From assembly GCA_900169235.1 (NCBI GenBank), contig FWCC01000224.1, positions 1 to 64,000 on the forward strand: 64,000 nucleotides of DNA, written 5' to 3'. The notes beneath the pieces are model-generated. The model was not told the origin of the DNA and ran no database searches. It worked only from the letters and a program-made list of their open reading frames with translations. Within the stretch, counting starts at the first letter, position 1; each line of letters starts with the position of its first letter. The stretch is from Zarea fungicola (lineage: Eukaryota > Ascomycota > Sordariomycetes > Hypocreales > Cordycipitaceae). Of the stretch, positions 11,239 to 24,600 are shown piece after piece. The translations under genes were made by a program, and so were the position numbers.

Positions 11239-12183
11239 ATGTCTGATCCCCTCGCCGATCATCCGGATCTATCGGCACTCACTGCCTCGCCCGGTCAGAA
11301 ACGCAAGCGAGAGCTCGAGAGTCCCACGCAGCGTCACAGGCGAATGGCTCCTGCCGCTGCCATGACTGCCGCCGAGACGGCCGCCTTTATTGAGAATGCC
11401 ATAGAAGCCACCAATGCCGCCGCCGCTGCCAACGGAGTCAACGTAGCCGACTTCAATGCCCTGCAGCAGGCCACCCACGGTGACCAGCACCAGGACCACA
11501 CCGATCACACCGATCACACCGGCAATGATGCCAGCACCACAGCCCAGGCCGCTCTCAGCATGTATCCTACTCTCCATGTTCCCCCTTCCACCGAGGAGCA
11601 GTTTGCCGCCCAGACGTCAGACAATGGCGAGCACCACCACGAGCATGAGCACGACCCCAATGCCTTCAACCCAGACATGACGCATGATCTAATGGACCCC
11701 TCTTCCGTCCCCCACCAGCCCGACAATGGCATCGGCGTCACCCAACCGCCGCCGCCGCCGCCCCAGCACCGCAGCTACTCCTCCTCTTCCCACGGCAAGC
11801 TCGAGATAGGAACCGAGGCTTGGCACAAGCAGCGGAGGGACAACCACAAGGAAGTCGAGCGCCGCCGACGCGAGACCATCAACGAGGGCATCAACGAGCT
11901 CGCCAAGATTGTCCCCGGCTGCGAGAAGAACAAGGGTTCCATCCTCCAGCGCGCCGTCAGCTTCATCTCCCAGCTCAAGGAGAATGAGCAGCAAAATATT
12001 GAAAAGTGGACCCTCGAGAAGCTGCTCACCGAACAGGCCATCACCGAGCTCAGCCAGTCCAACGACAAGCTCAAGCAAGAGTGCGAGCGCCTCTACCGCG
12101 AGCTCGAGACCTGGAAGCGCGTCGCCCAAAACGCCGGCCTCGAGCCCCCCCAGCCCAAGGAGGAGCCTGGCATGGGAGCCTAG
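11239..12183 (+). CDS. cbf1: Centromere-binding factor 1-like bHLH-zipper transcription factor
   Basis: A single-exon gene of 314 residues. The N-terminal 190 residues are Ala/His/Asp-rich and disordered. The bHLH domain is at about residues 193-250: basic region HKEVERRRRETINEGINELA with the H, E and R positions that read CACGTG E-boxes, then the loop PGCEKNKGSILQRAVSFISQL. A leucine-zipper coiled coil follows (about 250-290). Yeast Cbf1 binds CACGTG at centromeres and at sulfur-metabolism promoters; filamentous homologues keep the DNA-binding role. The gene is free of introns, has a long CT-rich leader, and ends in GMGA followed by TAG. Because the basic region is intact it should bind E-boxes; one such site lies at 55,562-55,567 in this window. 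Confidence 0.92.
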   Translation: MSDPLADHPDLSALTASPGQKRKRELESPTQRHRRMAPAAAMTAAETAAFIENAIEATNAAAAANGVNVADFNALQQATHGDQHQDHTDHTDHTGNDASTTAQAALSMYPTLHVPPSTEEQFAAQTSDNGEHHHEHEHDPNAFNPDMTHDLMDPSSVPHQPDNGIGVTQPPPPPPQHRSYSSSSHGKLEIGTEAWHKQRRDNHKEVERRRRETINEGINELAKIVPGCEKNKGSILQRAVSFISQLKENEQQNIEKWTLEKLLTEQAITELSQSNDKLKQECERLYRELETWKRVAQNAGLEPPQPKEEPGMGA

Positions 12184-13629
12184 GAAGCCCACCTGCGCAG
12201 ACACCAACCTACGGCCGAATTGCTTCAAACTGGTTGACACTTGCCCATTTTCCACCTTTTTTTTTCTTTTTTCGTGTTGGTTTGTATCGGGAGTAGGAGC
12301 TCTTTTTTCTTCTTTTTTCTTTCTCTTCTTTTTTTTGGCGTTGACATGATTCTCACTCTTCTTCAATTCATTCTTCATAGCTAGCTGTTGCGTTCCTCTT
12401 GTGTATTTTTTTGTCCCTCGTCGTGCCTTTCGAGTGTATCTACATAGTCTTATCTATTCTCGCTTTTAACATAATAAGGTAGCAAGGCTGTTCTTCTGAT
12501 ATGAATCAAGTACATGACTAGAGACAACAGAGGCAGACTAGAGATGGCTTCAAGTGCATGCTTCATGTAGACTTGTCTGGAGTAGACATGAGAGTGATGA
12601 GTATACGTGAACGGTTGAGCATCTTGATTAGTTGCTAGGAAATACTAGTAATCCAGCACGCACACACACACACTCGCACACCAAACTAGCTAGCTCTGGT
12701 CCTCGCGAACCAATTCCACATGATAATCTCTTCCATTCGTAATTTCGTTTGCCTGTTCTTTTTTTTCCCTTATATATACACACACATATATAGAAAAAAT
12801 CTTGCCTATATCGAAAGAATTTTTCAAAATCACCAGGTTGGAACTTTGACAGTTTCAAAAATCCCCCCGCGCCTAATTTTTATCTTGTCCCTGCCTATCT
12901 GAAAAGTTGGTTCGCGAAAGAAGGGGGAGCTTTCCCACAAAACTAAGNNAAAAAAAAAAAAAAAAAAAGTCCAAAACAAATAGTATTGAATCGCGCGCGT
13001 ACACTCTCGATGTGCAGAGGTCCAATGCAGCCGTTGATAACATCGTAAATGGGGCATATCGATATTCGTAATATGATGGCGAAGAAATAAAACGCAAACA
13101 AAATTCAAGCGACGCAGATGATGAAAACGATGAAAACGATGAAACAAAAAAAAATCAAAAGTCCTCCTAGCCTTTTAACAGAGAGAAAAACAAGGCCGTT
13201 TTGCCTGTTGTACTTGAAAAATCAGTCAAACCATGGAATACAACATTGCTCTGCAGACTATATCCAAAAGCCTCTCAGCAGGCACAGCTGAACTTCACCA
13301 GGCCAACCAAACTGTCATGTCGGCTCTGGTGGCGCTCGCTTCCATGTTGCTGCCCAGCAAGACTCACACACTGACAAACGAGATGGTATCTCTGTATAGA
13401 TTAACAAAACAAGACGGAAAAAAAAAAAGTCGCCTCCCAAAACAAAACAATGCTGAAAGATAGGCTTTGCCAATGCGTAAGTACTGCTGCATGAATTCGA
13501 AAAGAAAAAACGCCACACACAAATGCCTCCCCATGTGACCATTTCGTTAAACTGAATTAATTTAGTCGTCCGTAACATGTTCGCAGATGGATTAATCAAA
13601 TTGTGGTCAGCTGGAAAGTCACCGAGAGA
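12184..13629. other. Convergent intergenic region with an ambiguous base run
   Basis: 3' flanks of the Cbf1 and YDR124W-like genes. It has T-rich tracts, a CA repeat near 12,659-12,678, and two undetermined bases (N) at 12,948-12,949 next to a poly-A run of about 19, which marks an uncertain assembly or base-calling spot. No gene is supported. Confidence 0.4.
12948..12949. other. Undetermined bases next to a poly-A tract
   Basis: Two N characters followed by a run of A. The true length of this homopolymer is unknown. Confidence 0.98.
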
Positions 13630-15651
13630 TCAATGCATCGGCGTCCGGTTGACACTGTCCACTACCTGCGGCATCATGCCGCGGCCATCGTTGGTAACAT
13701 AATTGTAGCCCCCAGCCTGTGCAACGGAACCGGGCGGCATTTCCTCTGGGCGAAAGATGCCATTCTGGCCACCACTGTAGCCTGGTCTAGGAGCCTCCTC
13801 AAACGGAGTCGTCATGAACGACTGGTTTGGGTCCATGGGCACACCTGATGGGACAAATGTGCCCGACTCCATATTTTGTTGCTGGGTGGCATAAGCGTAC
13901 ATGGGCGATGCACTGGCGGCATTTGAGCTCGCCTGCCACTGCTGGGGATACATGTTATTACCACCGGGGCTGGGGAAGTCACTAAACACCGATGCCCGAC
14001 GGCTGGCATCGTGAGGACTTTGTACAAGATCCAGCGAAAGGCTGGAGCCCGTGGTAGCCACTCCTGCCTGGCTGTGAACTGGCATATTGCCGTTGTCAAC
14101 AAAACTGTGTTGCGAGGCTAAATCATTCATCATGGGTGGATGAAACTGGGAACCACGCATGGGCAGCTCCCCAATGAATGCTTCTGTAGGCATTCCAGAG
14201 AGAGTGGCCGAGTCTGTGCGAAGCGCGGGTCGCATGGAACTGCCCATTGTCGTAGTGGGCTTGGCCGTGGGCTCAACATCTTCGTCCTCCTTGATAAAGG
14301 ATGCAGCATCATCATTCTCCGAAACATAGCTCTCGGGCACTTTGTCTTCGGCCATGACGTAAATCTCAGTCGAGCCATCAATTTCGCCGTTCTTGAAGCG
14401 TTCTTCTTGTCGAGCTACTCTGAATATCTCCGTCAGATATGGCTTCTTGCGGGCGTTGGCATCATTATCCATGAAAAATGACGACAGCGCCTCTGCAGTG
14501 GTTTCTTCCAGTTTCGCCACGTCAAGGCCGAGTTTCCGAACGTCGGGATGCTGGTTTGCATTCGGTTCAATGACGAGTCTTAGAATATGTGCCAGTAAAT
14601 GGACGCGTTCTATTCCAGTTAGCATGCTGTCGGTTTGCAGCTGGGCAAACTCGAGAAAGGGTTCCTACCTCGTTTATACAAGTGATCAGGCTCCTTATGG
14701 CGAACCTTGTCGTCCTTGGTTGGCCCCCATGGCTTGGGCCACCATTCAGGTGCTTTTTCGTCGCTGCCAGTGTAGGGGTGAGTCGACTGTTTCTTGGGCT
14801 CTACAGCCTTTACCCAAGCCTTGGCGATGAGCTTGCAGGCGGTTTGCTGGCAGTTCTTGAATCTTTGTTCATAAAAACTCCAGACGGCATCCGAATCACC
14901 AAGCTTAATGCCACGTCTGGATGAGACCGCCATTGGGGTATCGTCGTCTTCGATCAAGGGATTGCGCTGCCTGGGCCGTTTGCGGCCGGAGGAGCGCGCT
15001 GGGCTCCCCCACTCACCAACTACACCAAATGCTGAGCTCCGACGTCGTTCTACTGGTCTGTTGCGGCTGAAGATGTGTCGGTTGAAGACGGGCTCTTCCG
15101 GACCGAGGGAGTCGTCTAGCATAGGGTTGGCTCCTGTGGTGGCTGTTAGAGGCGTGTCTCGTCTCGGACAAGTAGAAAGATTGCGTACCAGATTCTAATC
15201 GGCCCATGACTTGGTGAAATTTGGAAATGTCAAAGAACTGCCGTATGACACTTTCTGGGAGTTTGTGGCCACCGCTGACAAAAGTAGAAGAGGTACCGTC
15301 ATCAGCGGCGGCGGCGATAAAATGCCGACGTATGGGTACGCCACATTGCCGGCGAAGCACTTCATCAATCTCCTAGATATTGGTGTGAGTGGACTACAAT
15401 ATGACAGGTCAGTGAAGATGAAAGCTTACCGACGGTTGGTGCCGACGAATATTGTCGTGAGCCTCTGGAAAGCGGCCATTTTGATGGTGTATTTGATAGC
15501 GTTCTTGGTGAATACCATTTTGTGCCTGCATTTCATGGTTGTAGCGATCTGGGGCAAAAGAAGCCTGTCGTTCTGGTTGGTCCTGTGGGAAACAAGGACC
15601 TGAAAATGATTGGTGTCGCGGGAACGAGTCCCGAGGCCAGTCCTGAACCAT
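13630..15651 (-). CDS. YDR124W-like helical-bundle domain protein
   Basis: Four exons on the minus strand: 15430-15651, 15189-15372, 14669-15133 and 13630-14609; the introns are GTAAGC/TAG, GTACGC/CAG, GTAGGA/TAG, all phases agree and the product is 616 residues. A Gln/His-rich N-terminus is followed by a segment with RRHFIAAAADDG. The family domain is at about residues 215-355: DAVWSFYEQRFKNCQQ..CKLIAKAWVKAVEPKKQ, a WWP motif, VRHKEPDHLYK, and ERVHLLAHILRL. The C-terminal 240 residues are disordered and Gln/Met/Pro-rich, as in a transcriptional regulator. I recall this domain (formerly DUF2841) from yeast YDR124W and from a subtelomeric hrmA-associated cluster protein of Aspergillus fumigatus; its biochemical role is not known to me. 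The domain is split by an intron between the KR and ERVHLL parts. Confidence 0.85.
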
Positions 15652-17074
15652 TGCGGAGTTTGGGCGAGAGTCAGTCGTAGAAGGGTGTCAAATCGTACGT
15701 TGGGCAGGTACGCGGCGAATGGCAAGGGATGACGATTCGTTTGATGTAGACCTGAAATTCAGTACTCTACTGCATGTCGTGGCTTCAATAGGGTATAAGT
15801 CTTGACTTGTCCAGCGATGTGGTGATGGGATATTGCGTAGAAGGCGAGTCTCGGCAGAAACAGTTAACTGGCAGAAGAAAAATTATGCCAAGGTTACCTG
15901 TATATATCTGCTCGTTTGGGTCAGTATCTCGATGGGTAGGATGTTTGCTGTCGGGCCTTTGGAAAGCAACTTTGGGTATGGTTTTCAAAAGAGCAGAGTT
16001 GTGCACAACGGAGGACTGGCTAGATGGAGAAGCCGTCGATGAGAGAAGCAGAAATACGTTTGTCTTTGGGTTGGAATGGGGGGAATGGCAGAGGCAAGTC
16101 TTGAAATGCGAGACACCGCAAGCACTAAACGAGCAGCGAAGTCGCACTGGTAGACCGGCGGCTGAGTGGGCAATGTATGTGTAGGAAAAGCACTGGTGCA
16201 TGAGAAGCTAGAATTGTAGCACAGAAAACTCCGGGGCAAGGCGGAGGATGTGCTATTACTGGCAACGAGAGTGACACAACAGTGTGGCGTGGTGCTGCTT
16301 GTCTGCTGAGCCTGTTGCCAGTAGGATGTCTCGCCTTGACGCAGTGCGGCGCGGCAGAGAGCTACTAGTGAAGAGGAGGGATTCTCCAGGGTGGGGTGTA
16401 CAAGAAGGGGTGTGCAGTTGATGAGATGGACTATCAAGTCGTGGTGCGTACCTTTTGGAGAATATGAATATGTTTTCTTGCGAAAACCAGGCAGTGAACT
16501 GTTGCGGCGAGAGTATCAGAGATTCGAGGGAGACGGGCCGAGAGAGCTCGAGAGTGGAATCCAAGAGTGAGAGCCTAGAAGTGGACACGAGCCAAGGGCT
16601 AGATATTCTGCAAGAAATCCAAGAACAAGGCGCGCAAAGGACTTATAAGGAGAGGGAAGTTGACGACAGTTGAAGCAATGTTGGGCATGCGCCAGAGTGA
16701 TGTTGCCTGTTGACTAAAGGAGCTGCGAAATACGCAGGTTGCCCTTGCTGCGAGATGGAAGACTGTAAAGAAACAGGCGTAGAGATGGCGAGCAGCAGCT
16801 GAGAGAAACTGAGAGGTTGAGATTATAAATTGGCAGCAAGCGGTACGTATTGCGACAGTTTTCAAGGGCGGGCAGAGTGGCAGGCTTTTGAAGATGAGGT
16901 GGTGCGTGGGCAAAGAATTGATGAGAAAAGAGCGGGAAAGCGAGAGAGTGCCGGATGATGGCCGATCGGTGTTGCGGAGCCAAAACTCTGACGAGATGGA
17001 CGCCGACTGCAGAAGTACAAGCAGTAGTTGAGTAGCAATGGGTTTTAGCTGGAGTCGGAGAAGGGATCGAAGTC

Positions 17075-17104
17075 GCAGCAGCAGCAGCAGCAGCAGCAGC
17101 GCAG
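17075..17104. repeat. CAG/GCA trinucleotide repeat
   Basis: About ten uninterrupted GCA units. It is not inside a plausible coding frame. Confidence 0.9.
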
Positions 17105-18564
17105 TAAGTAGCAGGAGTGGCCGCAGTTAGCACAGGAAATATGTACAACCGTGAGGCTGGTGCGCGCGCAACGCTAGCTTCCAAGCAGGGATAGAGGCTG
17201 GCGTGCTAGCGACCTGATGCTGAGCGAGGATTGTGGCACAGAATGCGACACAATGGCATAGGACGGACGAGGAGAAGAGATCGGTCGGCAGCCTCGAGAG
17301 AAGCGTAGTTTGTGCTCTTCTGTGGTTGTAGTTTGTGGTGGTGGTGTGGTGTGCTGATCAGCAGAGAGGCACGGCTCGGCTGGCTGGCAGTCGGGGCTGG
17401 ATGGCGGTGGTGCTAATAACGGAATGGAGCAGGGTCGGGAGAATACTGGTAAGTTCTGGAGCTTTGTTGGAGCTCTGGCTGGAGCTTCTTTCCTGTCCAT
17501 CTCATTACTGGCAGCCAAATAGCCAAGCCAGGGTTAGTGTGCGGTAGTAGCCAGGTGGGCAACGGTACGGGACGGATGGAATAGCGGCCAATCGTTCAAT
17601 TAAGAGTTAGTCTGATGGAGTATTTAGTGAACAGACAAGGGAAACGGACGCAAAAGAGGACCAGAGGGGGGGGGGGAGGGGTGGGCGTTTGTCGGTGCTG
17701 GACGAGGCCCCATAACCCCACGGACTGAGAGCACCCAGTTATTAGCGGCGAGACAAGACTGGAGCATGAGCATGGGAGAGTGTGAGAATGGCAGACCTGA
17801 CACCCATCGCAGCCATGGTTGGTTGCTGGATGGCAAGGCGTCAAGAAAGAGGTTAAGCGGCGTTGATGAGATACAAGGATCAGCCGACCCCGTCCAGTTG
17901 CCTGTGAAAGGTTAGCCGGCGAGGCAACGGCACATCTAGAGCAGGAGGGGGGGTGTGGCTTGCGAGTGGTGGTACTGGCATTCGCTTGTGATTTTGCTTT
18001 CTTTTTCTTCTTTTGCTCTGGCTGGTGGTGCCAGTAAGCTGCGGCCGCGGTGCAGTGGTGCAGTGGTATTTTGGTGACGCCGACTGGGTCTGTCTTGTCT
18101 TTGAGATGGTGGATGGTGGAGGTGGATGGTGGATGGTGGATGAGAGGCGTGTGGATTTGGAGGGAGGAGGCGTGGGTTGCAGTGGAGAGGCAGAGGCTGC
18201 CAGAGGCAAGAGGGTACCTGGATACCTGGATACTTGGCTGGCCTGGGTAGATGGATACCTGTAGCGGTAGAGCGGAGACGAGGGAGACAAGAAGAGCCAG
18301 CCGTCCATGCTGGGTACTGGTAGGCATGGCAAGGGCAGCTTCCTGTGAAGTGCCTGGCCTGGCCTGGCCTGGACTGGGCCATTTGCGGCGGGCAGCGGGC
18401 GGCTGGAGCCTTGCAGGGCCTTGTTGTAGGGGCTGTTTGGGGCCCTGAAAGCCTCAACTGCCCTCTAACCTATCAAGAGGCAGGGCAACAAGCTCAGGCT
18501 GGCTCTCATGCCTGTAGATTGTGCTCTGTACGGAGTACATACATAACAGATGCATGTAGCCGGT

Positions 18565-18600
18565 GCCAGCCAGCCAGCCAGCCAGCAAGCCAGCCAGCCA
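18565..18600. repeat. GCCA tetranucleotide repeat
   Basis: Nine GCCA-type units with one interruption (GCAA). It lies in non-coding sequence. Confidence 0.9.
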
Positions 18601-21600
18601 TCGAGCTGATAAAACGGCAGAGTAATAATATAGCCAGAATTTTGGAATTGGCTCCAAATAAATTTATGCACACGTGTGGGTGGCATATAGTACACAATAA
18701 TGCATATATACACAATACACTTGGCTGGGCTCGCACACACACCATACAGGCCCCTCCATGTTATACCAGTACCAAGTACCCAAGGTACTGATAGTTATTG
18801 CAAGGCCGCGAGCCTTGTCGTTGGATATCCGGCTAAATAGACAGCCACAGGTAGAGACTTTGATTCTTCTTCACGTTTAGCGCTGGATTTACTTGGATTT
18901 TCCTCCATCTGCCTCGACTGGATTAGAGCGTGTTCATCCTGGGGATCAGGGTCCCTTCCAACGGCAAGCCGACGCTTTCGGGGATTACGCCGAGGGCTGT
19001 CATTGGTCCTGTCGACGTGCGTACGTTATACAGAGTCCAGCTGAATAACAGCCCGATCACGGTCACCCCTACCCAGCTGCCAGTATCTCGCAAGTCGATA
19101 CTATTCCAGAGAAGTGCATGCAGTCTGGAGCAAGAATGTATTTGCTCGGCCTCTCCGGGCATTTCTATAGCGTAGCGCCATACCATGCTTTTTAGCGGTG
19201 CTACTAGGCCCACGCTGTGCTACAGTCTGCTAAAAGGCTGCTAAAAGGCAGCTCAGTAGCGCCGCTGGCCAGCACCTCGACTGTTGTACGGCCCGCCGAT
19301 TACCTTTTCCTCGCATTGTTGCAACTTATTTATCCCAACTCCGAATTGGCCGATTTAATTTGGCCAAATTAAAAGCCACAGCCTTCTGTATTGCCAATCT
19401 ATATTGCGTAGCCTCTACCGTGCAAGAAAACCTCTCATGTCTTCGGGTTCTGCTTCGTGTCTTGGCAGGAGGTGGCGCCACACACCAAAACTATCAACGC
19501 ATCGAAGCCTGCAAACGCAACCTCGCCCTTCTTTCCCATCCCGATTCCCCCGCAAAACTCTTCTCAACGTCCATCGCCAAACTCGCACACACTCGTCCCT
19601 GATGCTATTTTCAAATCACGCATACCATACCATTACCATGACTCGACATCTGTGCCACCTGTGCGGCGTGCCACATACGTCCGTCTCGCTGGCTGCTTTA
19701 CCTACCAACTACTCAACCGTTACTAATTTATGCCCAATAATAATCAGCCACTCGTCCAGTGCCCGCGCGGCTCCCAACGCCGTCCAGTTGGTCCAGCCAA
19801 CCAACTTTATTTGACCACACCATTGACCATGTACCTCTCCGGCGCTAGTTTCCTCAGCTTTGGTTTTAACTAGATAGGTAGCTGCCAAGACCACAGTCAT
19901 CCCTGGAATACTCCGTCCTCTGGGTCCAATATCGTCATTCGGCGCCGTTTCTCTCGGCCGGCTTGCCATCATTAGACAATGGGGCCTTTTTACACCAGTT
20001 GTACGCAACAAAAGCCTTGCCAGACACCCATTCATCACGCTAGATGGGTGCTCTCGCAGCAGATACGGAACCCTACTGTGCCTGTACAAATCGCTACGGG
20101 ATAAAATATGCACCTTTGTCAGCCCGCCTCCTGCCCAACCCTGTTCAACAACCTCGATATGGTATCCCGCTATCGATTCTTGACTTTCCAGGGCCTGGTA
20201 CGCCCTCCCAGGTCGCCGACCACGTTGTCGGGGCCTCTCTCCTGGCTCGGTGCATCCCACTGGTAGGGTGGAATAGGTCCCATGGCTGGAATACAAGACA
20301 AGAGGCATGGCCAACCAGTGGGATGTGCTGTCACCCAATACCCTGACCTAGGATCTTTGTGTAACACGACCTGCCCGATCAAGACACGCAAAACTGCAGT
20401 CGACTAATTGCAGCAAGATTGGCTCTTCTACTCCCAGCAGATGGGGTGATCTGCATGCACCTCTGCCCAAGCCTCGTCCGACACTTGACCCAAATTGTCG
20501 TGGTATGAATACTGGTAGCATCACCACTGCCACCTCGCACGCCGACAAAACACAACCCTACCACAATGTTGCTCCAACAAAGCTAATAACAAGCCAACTC
20601 CAAAGACCAGCATCCTTTGTCGCTGCTGCTGCACAACCCTAGAGTATCGTTGCCCCATTTGGCGTGCCCGGCAGACAGGGGACCCCCTGTTACCAGCTCA
20701 CCAGTCAACAAGAAATCTCCTCGCCCCTCCGTCCCCATCAAGTAAAAGCCGTCTGTCGCAACACAACACGGACCTCTTGCGTACCTTGCGGTGGGACACG
20801 GTACGGCTCGGAATCTCAGAGGTCCCTTTCGCCATCTCTCTGCCATCCCCACCCCATCGGGGCCCGCCCTTGTAACCAGCACAAAACCCCCAACGACCAC
20901 TGCCAATCCTTTGACAAACTTGGCAGCCTGCAACTCTAGACCTACCTGATTCAGGGTAACTAGTGCGCACGCTCTATTGGCTGCTTCCCGCACGACTGCG
21001 ATGGGTAATTCATACTTTGCCTAGTTGGAGTAGCGCCAGCCACCAGAGCACTCGTTGCCGGCTCCCAAATCTAATTTCCTCCTTTGAGCGCAAGGCCGTT
21101 ATCAGCTGCGCCATTCAGATCAAAATGTTGGAAGCCGCTGTACTCCCTACAACGGCAGGTAATTGTCCAAAACGGTGAACGGAGCTGCGTGTACAGCCCG
21201 TATGCACCAACTACTTGGCAACCAGCCTACCAGAAAACTAAGCCAAAAACATGTATATCCGATCCCTGCTTCAGCTATAATTTATTCCGTGATCTTGAGG
21301 CTAGTACTCCGACCAGAATGTGCGGGGCCACGACAAGCCAACCCGGTGCTTTGGAAGGGCTGCACACCACCAGGACAGCCACAATAGACATGGCTTGCCC
21401 ATTGCAAAAGCCACAACTTACAGCTCGGAGGATATTTACGCCAGAAGGATCTGCCCTTTTCCAACTATTCTGCCAGTTATTACCCAGCGAGTCGAGCAAA
21501 GCTTAATTTCAGAAACACCTGCCTTGGCCCACGATACTCGGCTTTGTAAACGAGGGCGTCTCCAGAATGCCAAGAGTCCACCGTCATCCTGCAGCACAAC

Positions 21601-24600
21601 GATGCCTGCAGCACGATATGGTCTGCATCTAGGCCCGCCAAATCTTGAAAACAAGACTGTGGCCAAGCGTTGGCTTCTCTTTATCCTCTGCCTACCAGGT
21701 CTTCAACAATCCTCTCGAGAAAACTAGACTTCCACAAGCCTCTGCCCAAGTTGTGGGCGGCATCTGCGGCCGCAATCTGTTGCATTTTTGCACACTCATC
21801 CGTTTCAATTAACTAATTTAGCGCATAGCTCAGAGGAAGCAAGACGCCACTGCCCAACTCTGTTCCAAGTAACAACCCCAGATCTCCCCAGGCAGCAGCC
21901 AAGGCTAGCTAGCGTGGCTTGCATTCTGGAGCAGGAGATGGGAAAAGAAAAGAAAGCATGATAAAACAGCAGCATACGGAGAGATGGTGACTGAAACAGA
22001 AAGACTCCGAGGGTCACAACGCGGCCGCAACGAGACCCTCTAATGCGCGTAGAGGGCAAAGATCTTCCAACTCAGACGCGCTACTCAATCTGGCATATGC
22101 AAGAGCACTGTGGAGGGGCGACACTGCGTCTCCAAGCCTTTTTTACTCTTCTGGTTGCCTGAACTGGTCACATTCTTCTGTTAGCGTAGACGATCTCGCA
22201 TTTGGGCATCTACGAATGGCCACTGCTTCTTGATGAGGCTGCCGAGATCGCATTTACCTGTCCACGTCAGACTGGAGGACTCCCGAGGCTTATCAGCTAC
22301 GAATTTAATGTTGTGAACTCGCACGCACAATAGAACGGCAGGCCGTGACCAAGTTGTATATGCTCCTGGCTCTCCATGTTTCCACTCGACCCTACAGAAC
22401 GGGGACACCAGCACACGAGATCCGGCGCAGGACGCTGAGTCGTACAGGCTGCACAGGTTGTTGCATGATGAGATTCTACCGCGGCCAACACTGTCAAGGC
22501 ACTAAGCACCAATGTCCCCGTTTTCACAGTTGGTGGAGAAATCTTGAGAGGCGAAAGTCTGTTGAATGGGGCTGTGGAATAAACAGTTCCAGCGTTACCC
22601 GACACTCTTCGCCACCATTCCTCGCTTATCACAAGTCCAAGCCACCAAGATGCGCTATTTACCGAAAGCAGCTATTATCATCCAAGTATAGCAATTGTGG
22701 GAGATGCGACGCAATATGTTCTGCCGCCAAGGCGTAGTCAACAGAGGTGGCAACTACGTGTCAGCAGCACCGTCGAGCCGACACGTACGCATTTGACTCT
22801 GCCGTGTACAATGGTGTACGATGCAGTTCAATTGTGAGAATAAACTGCATCTAGGCAATTACACCCAGTTGTGACATGTTGCAAAGCTTGTTACTCGTCC
22901 GTTACTCTCCAGTGTATTTCAGCTTCTTCTATGCTAACTGATGTGTTGCATCGCTGTCGTGCAAGGACTACTCGCACCCATTCCTCTACGGCAACACAAT
23001 ACAGCAACTCATGCGGCCAGGATTAGGTCGTGTTTTTGGAGTTGATGCGGCATTGGCGAAGCAGCCATTTGGTCAGCGCACTTGTCCATCTTGACGCGTA
23101 GTGCTTCGTGGGTGTTGCCTCGTTCCGGATTTACGGATGGCCGGCTACAAGAAGCCTAATTGGGTAAGATGAGCAAGAATGTGGAAGATTCTTGACGTCT
23201 TCACTGACACGAGCCAAAAAAAAAAAAGTCCCGAAATTGAGGGGGAACCACTGTCAGCGACATGGATCAGTGACAGATATGCGGAGCATGCAAACGCCTC
23301 ATGCCCTGTGCGTGTTGGTCACACAGAGCTTTGACAAAGCAGGACAGCGGGACGACACGCAGCAAACCACAATGGAAATGGATTTAGAGACAAGTCAACT
23401 TTGCAGTTCCTTATAGCAAGTGGGCACGGGACGATGGTGATTTGCAAGGAAGCTGGGTAACCCTTGGAATTGTCGATGCAGCAAGACTCATCTTTGCTCA
23501 GCCAACATGTGTTGAAAGGGTAGATGCTGACGCTGACTGCAGTCAAGGAGCCGACTGAGGAAAAACAGAGTGGGAACATTTGCTAGTAATAGCTGACCGC
23601 TGGAGGGCGTGTTTTCTCACCGGCGTGGTTGTGCTCTGCGCACTTTACCAGTCCGGATTAGGGCACAGTCCCATACAAGAGGCACAGTGGGTTTAGCGCC
23701 TGGATCACCGGTCGGGGTCAGGGCCGACTTGCAAGAAAGCGGTGATGCATATGTATGGGGTATTACATGCGCATGTGCGTGTATGTGCGTGCTTGCATAT
23801 GTTTGTGTGAGGGATAGCGAGGGATAGCGTTGTGCGTCCTCGGCGGACGTGAGATATTGGCACAGATGGCCATCTTGGCTGTGAAACATTACAGTGGGGA
23901 ATGACATTGATAATGATTATCAATCAGTGCGTTGCGCCGATCCATCTCGACAACTATCTATGTATAGTTGTGTCTGCCAGACTGCAACAGGCACGGCTTA
24001 TTGATCTACAATTTGGTGTCCGGAGCAAGCCACTCCGCGCGTACCAGCTACCGGGTTTCTCGACTCTGGAAGGTCTGAGGAAGCGTGGCGTACTGGCGGG
24101 CTGAAGAAGACGAAGGAGGGAGAAAGGCAAAGCAACACGACTGGTCCAATGGGCAGGCCGAAAAGGGTGCCTGTGCTGCATGGAGTCTATGGAGCTTACG
24201 GAAGGCTGCCGTGATTCCACACCGGAATGAGCATGGCTCACCTCAGGGTATTACAACATTTTCTGCCTGCTCGGAATGACTGGAATGGCGTGGACGAGGG
24301 CGCACTCGAGCACGCTACTGGGTCACTGCAACGTGTCGTGTGGTTGTTCACGGACAGTGGCGTTTATTGTCCAAGAGACAAGGCGGATTTTGTGTCGGTT
24401 AATTGGCCTGGTCTCGATTTTTCTATTGTGGTGGCACACCTTCAGTCGACGACAACCTTGCACAAGGACAATCAGGCTCGGCAGTGGCGACGGGCCCGGC
24501 CGCCGGCTGGAACGGATCAGTTGGACAGGCGGGGAGGGTCACCCTCAGCCCACACGGCAACTTTTATTTTGTGTGCGTGTTATTTTTTATTTTATTTTTT

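Noticed and set aside
11689..12378. Minus-strand frame of 229 codons with a leucine-rich stretch
   Set aside because: It is antisense to the bHLH-zipper gene and its Leu/Gly-rich look arises from the complement of Gln/Glu/Lys codons.
17596..18457. Long Pro/Thr/Ser-rich minus-strand frames near 18 kb
   Set aside because: They follow simple-sequence bias (TGG/CCA-rich DNA), have no splice or start context and no domain.
19709..20338. Minus-strand frame of 209 codons in the gene desert
   Set aside because: No domain, no conserved composition, no splice context; a frame of this length is expected by chance in 14 kb of balanced sequence.
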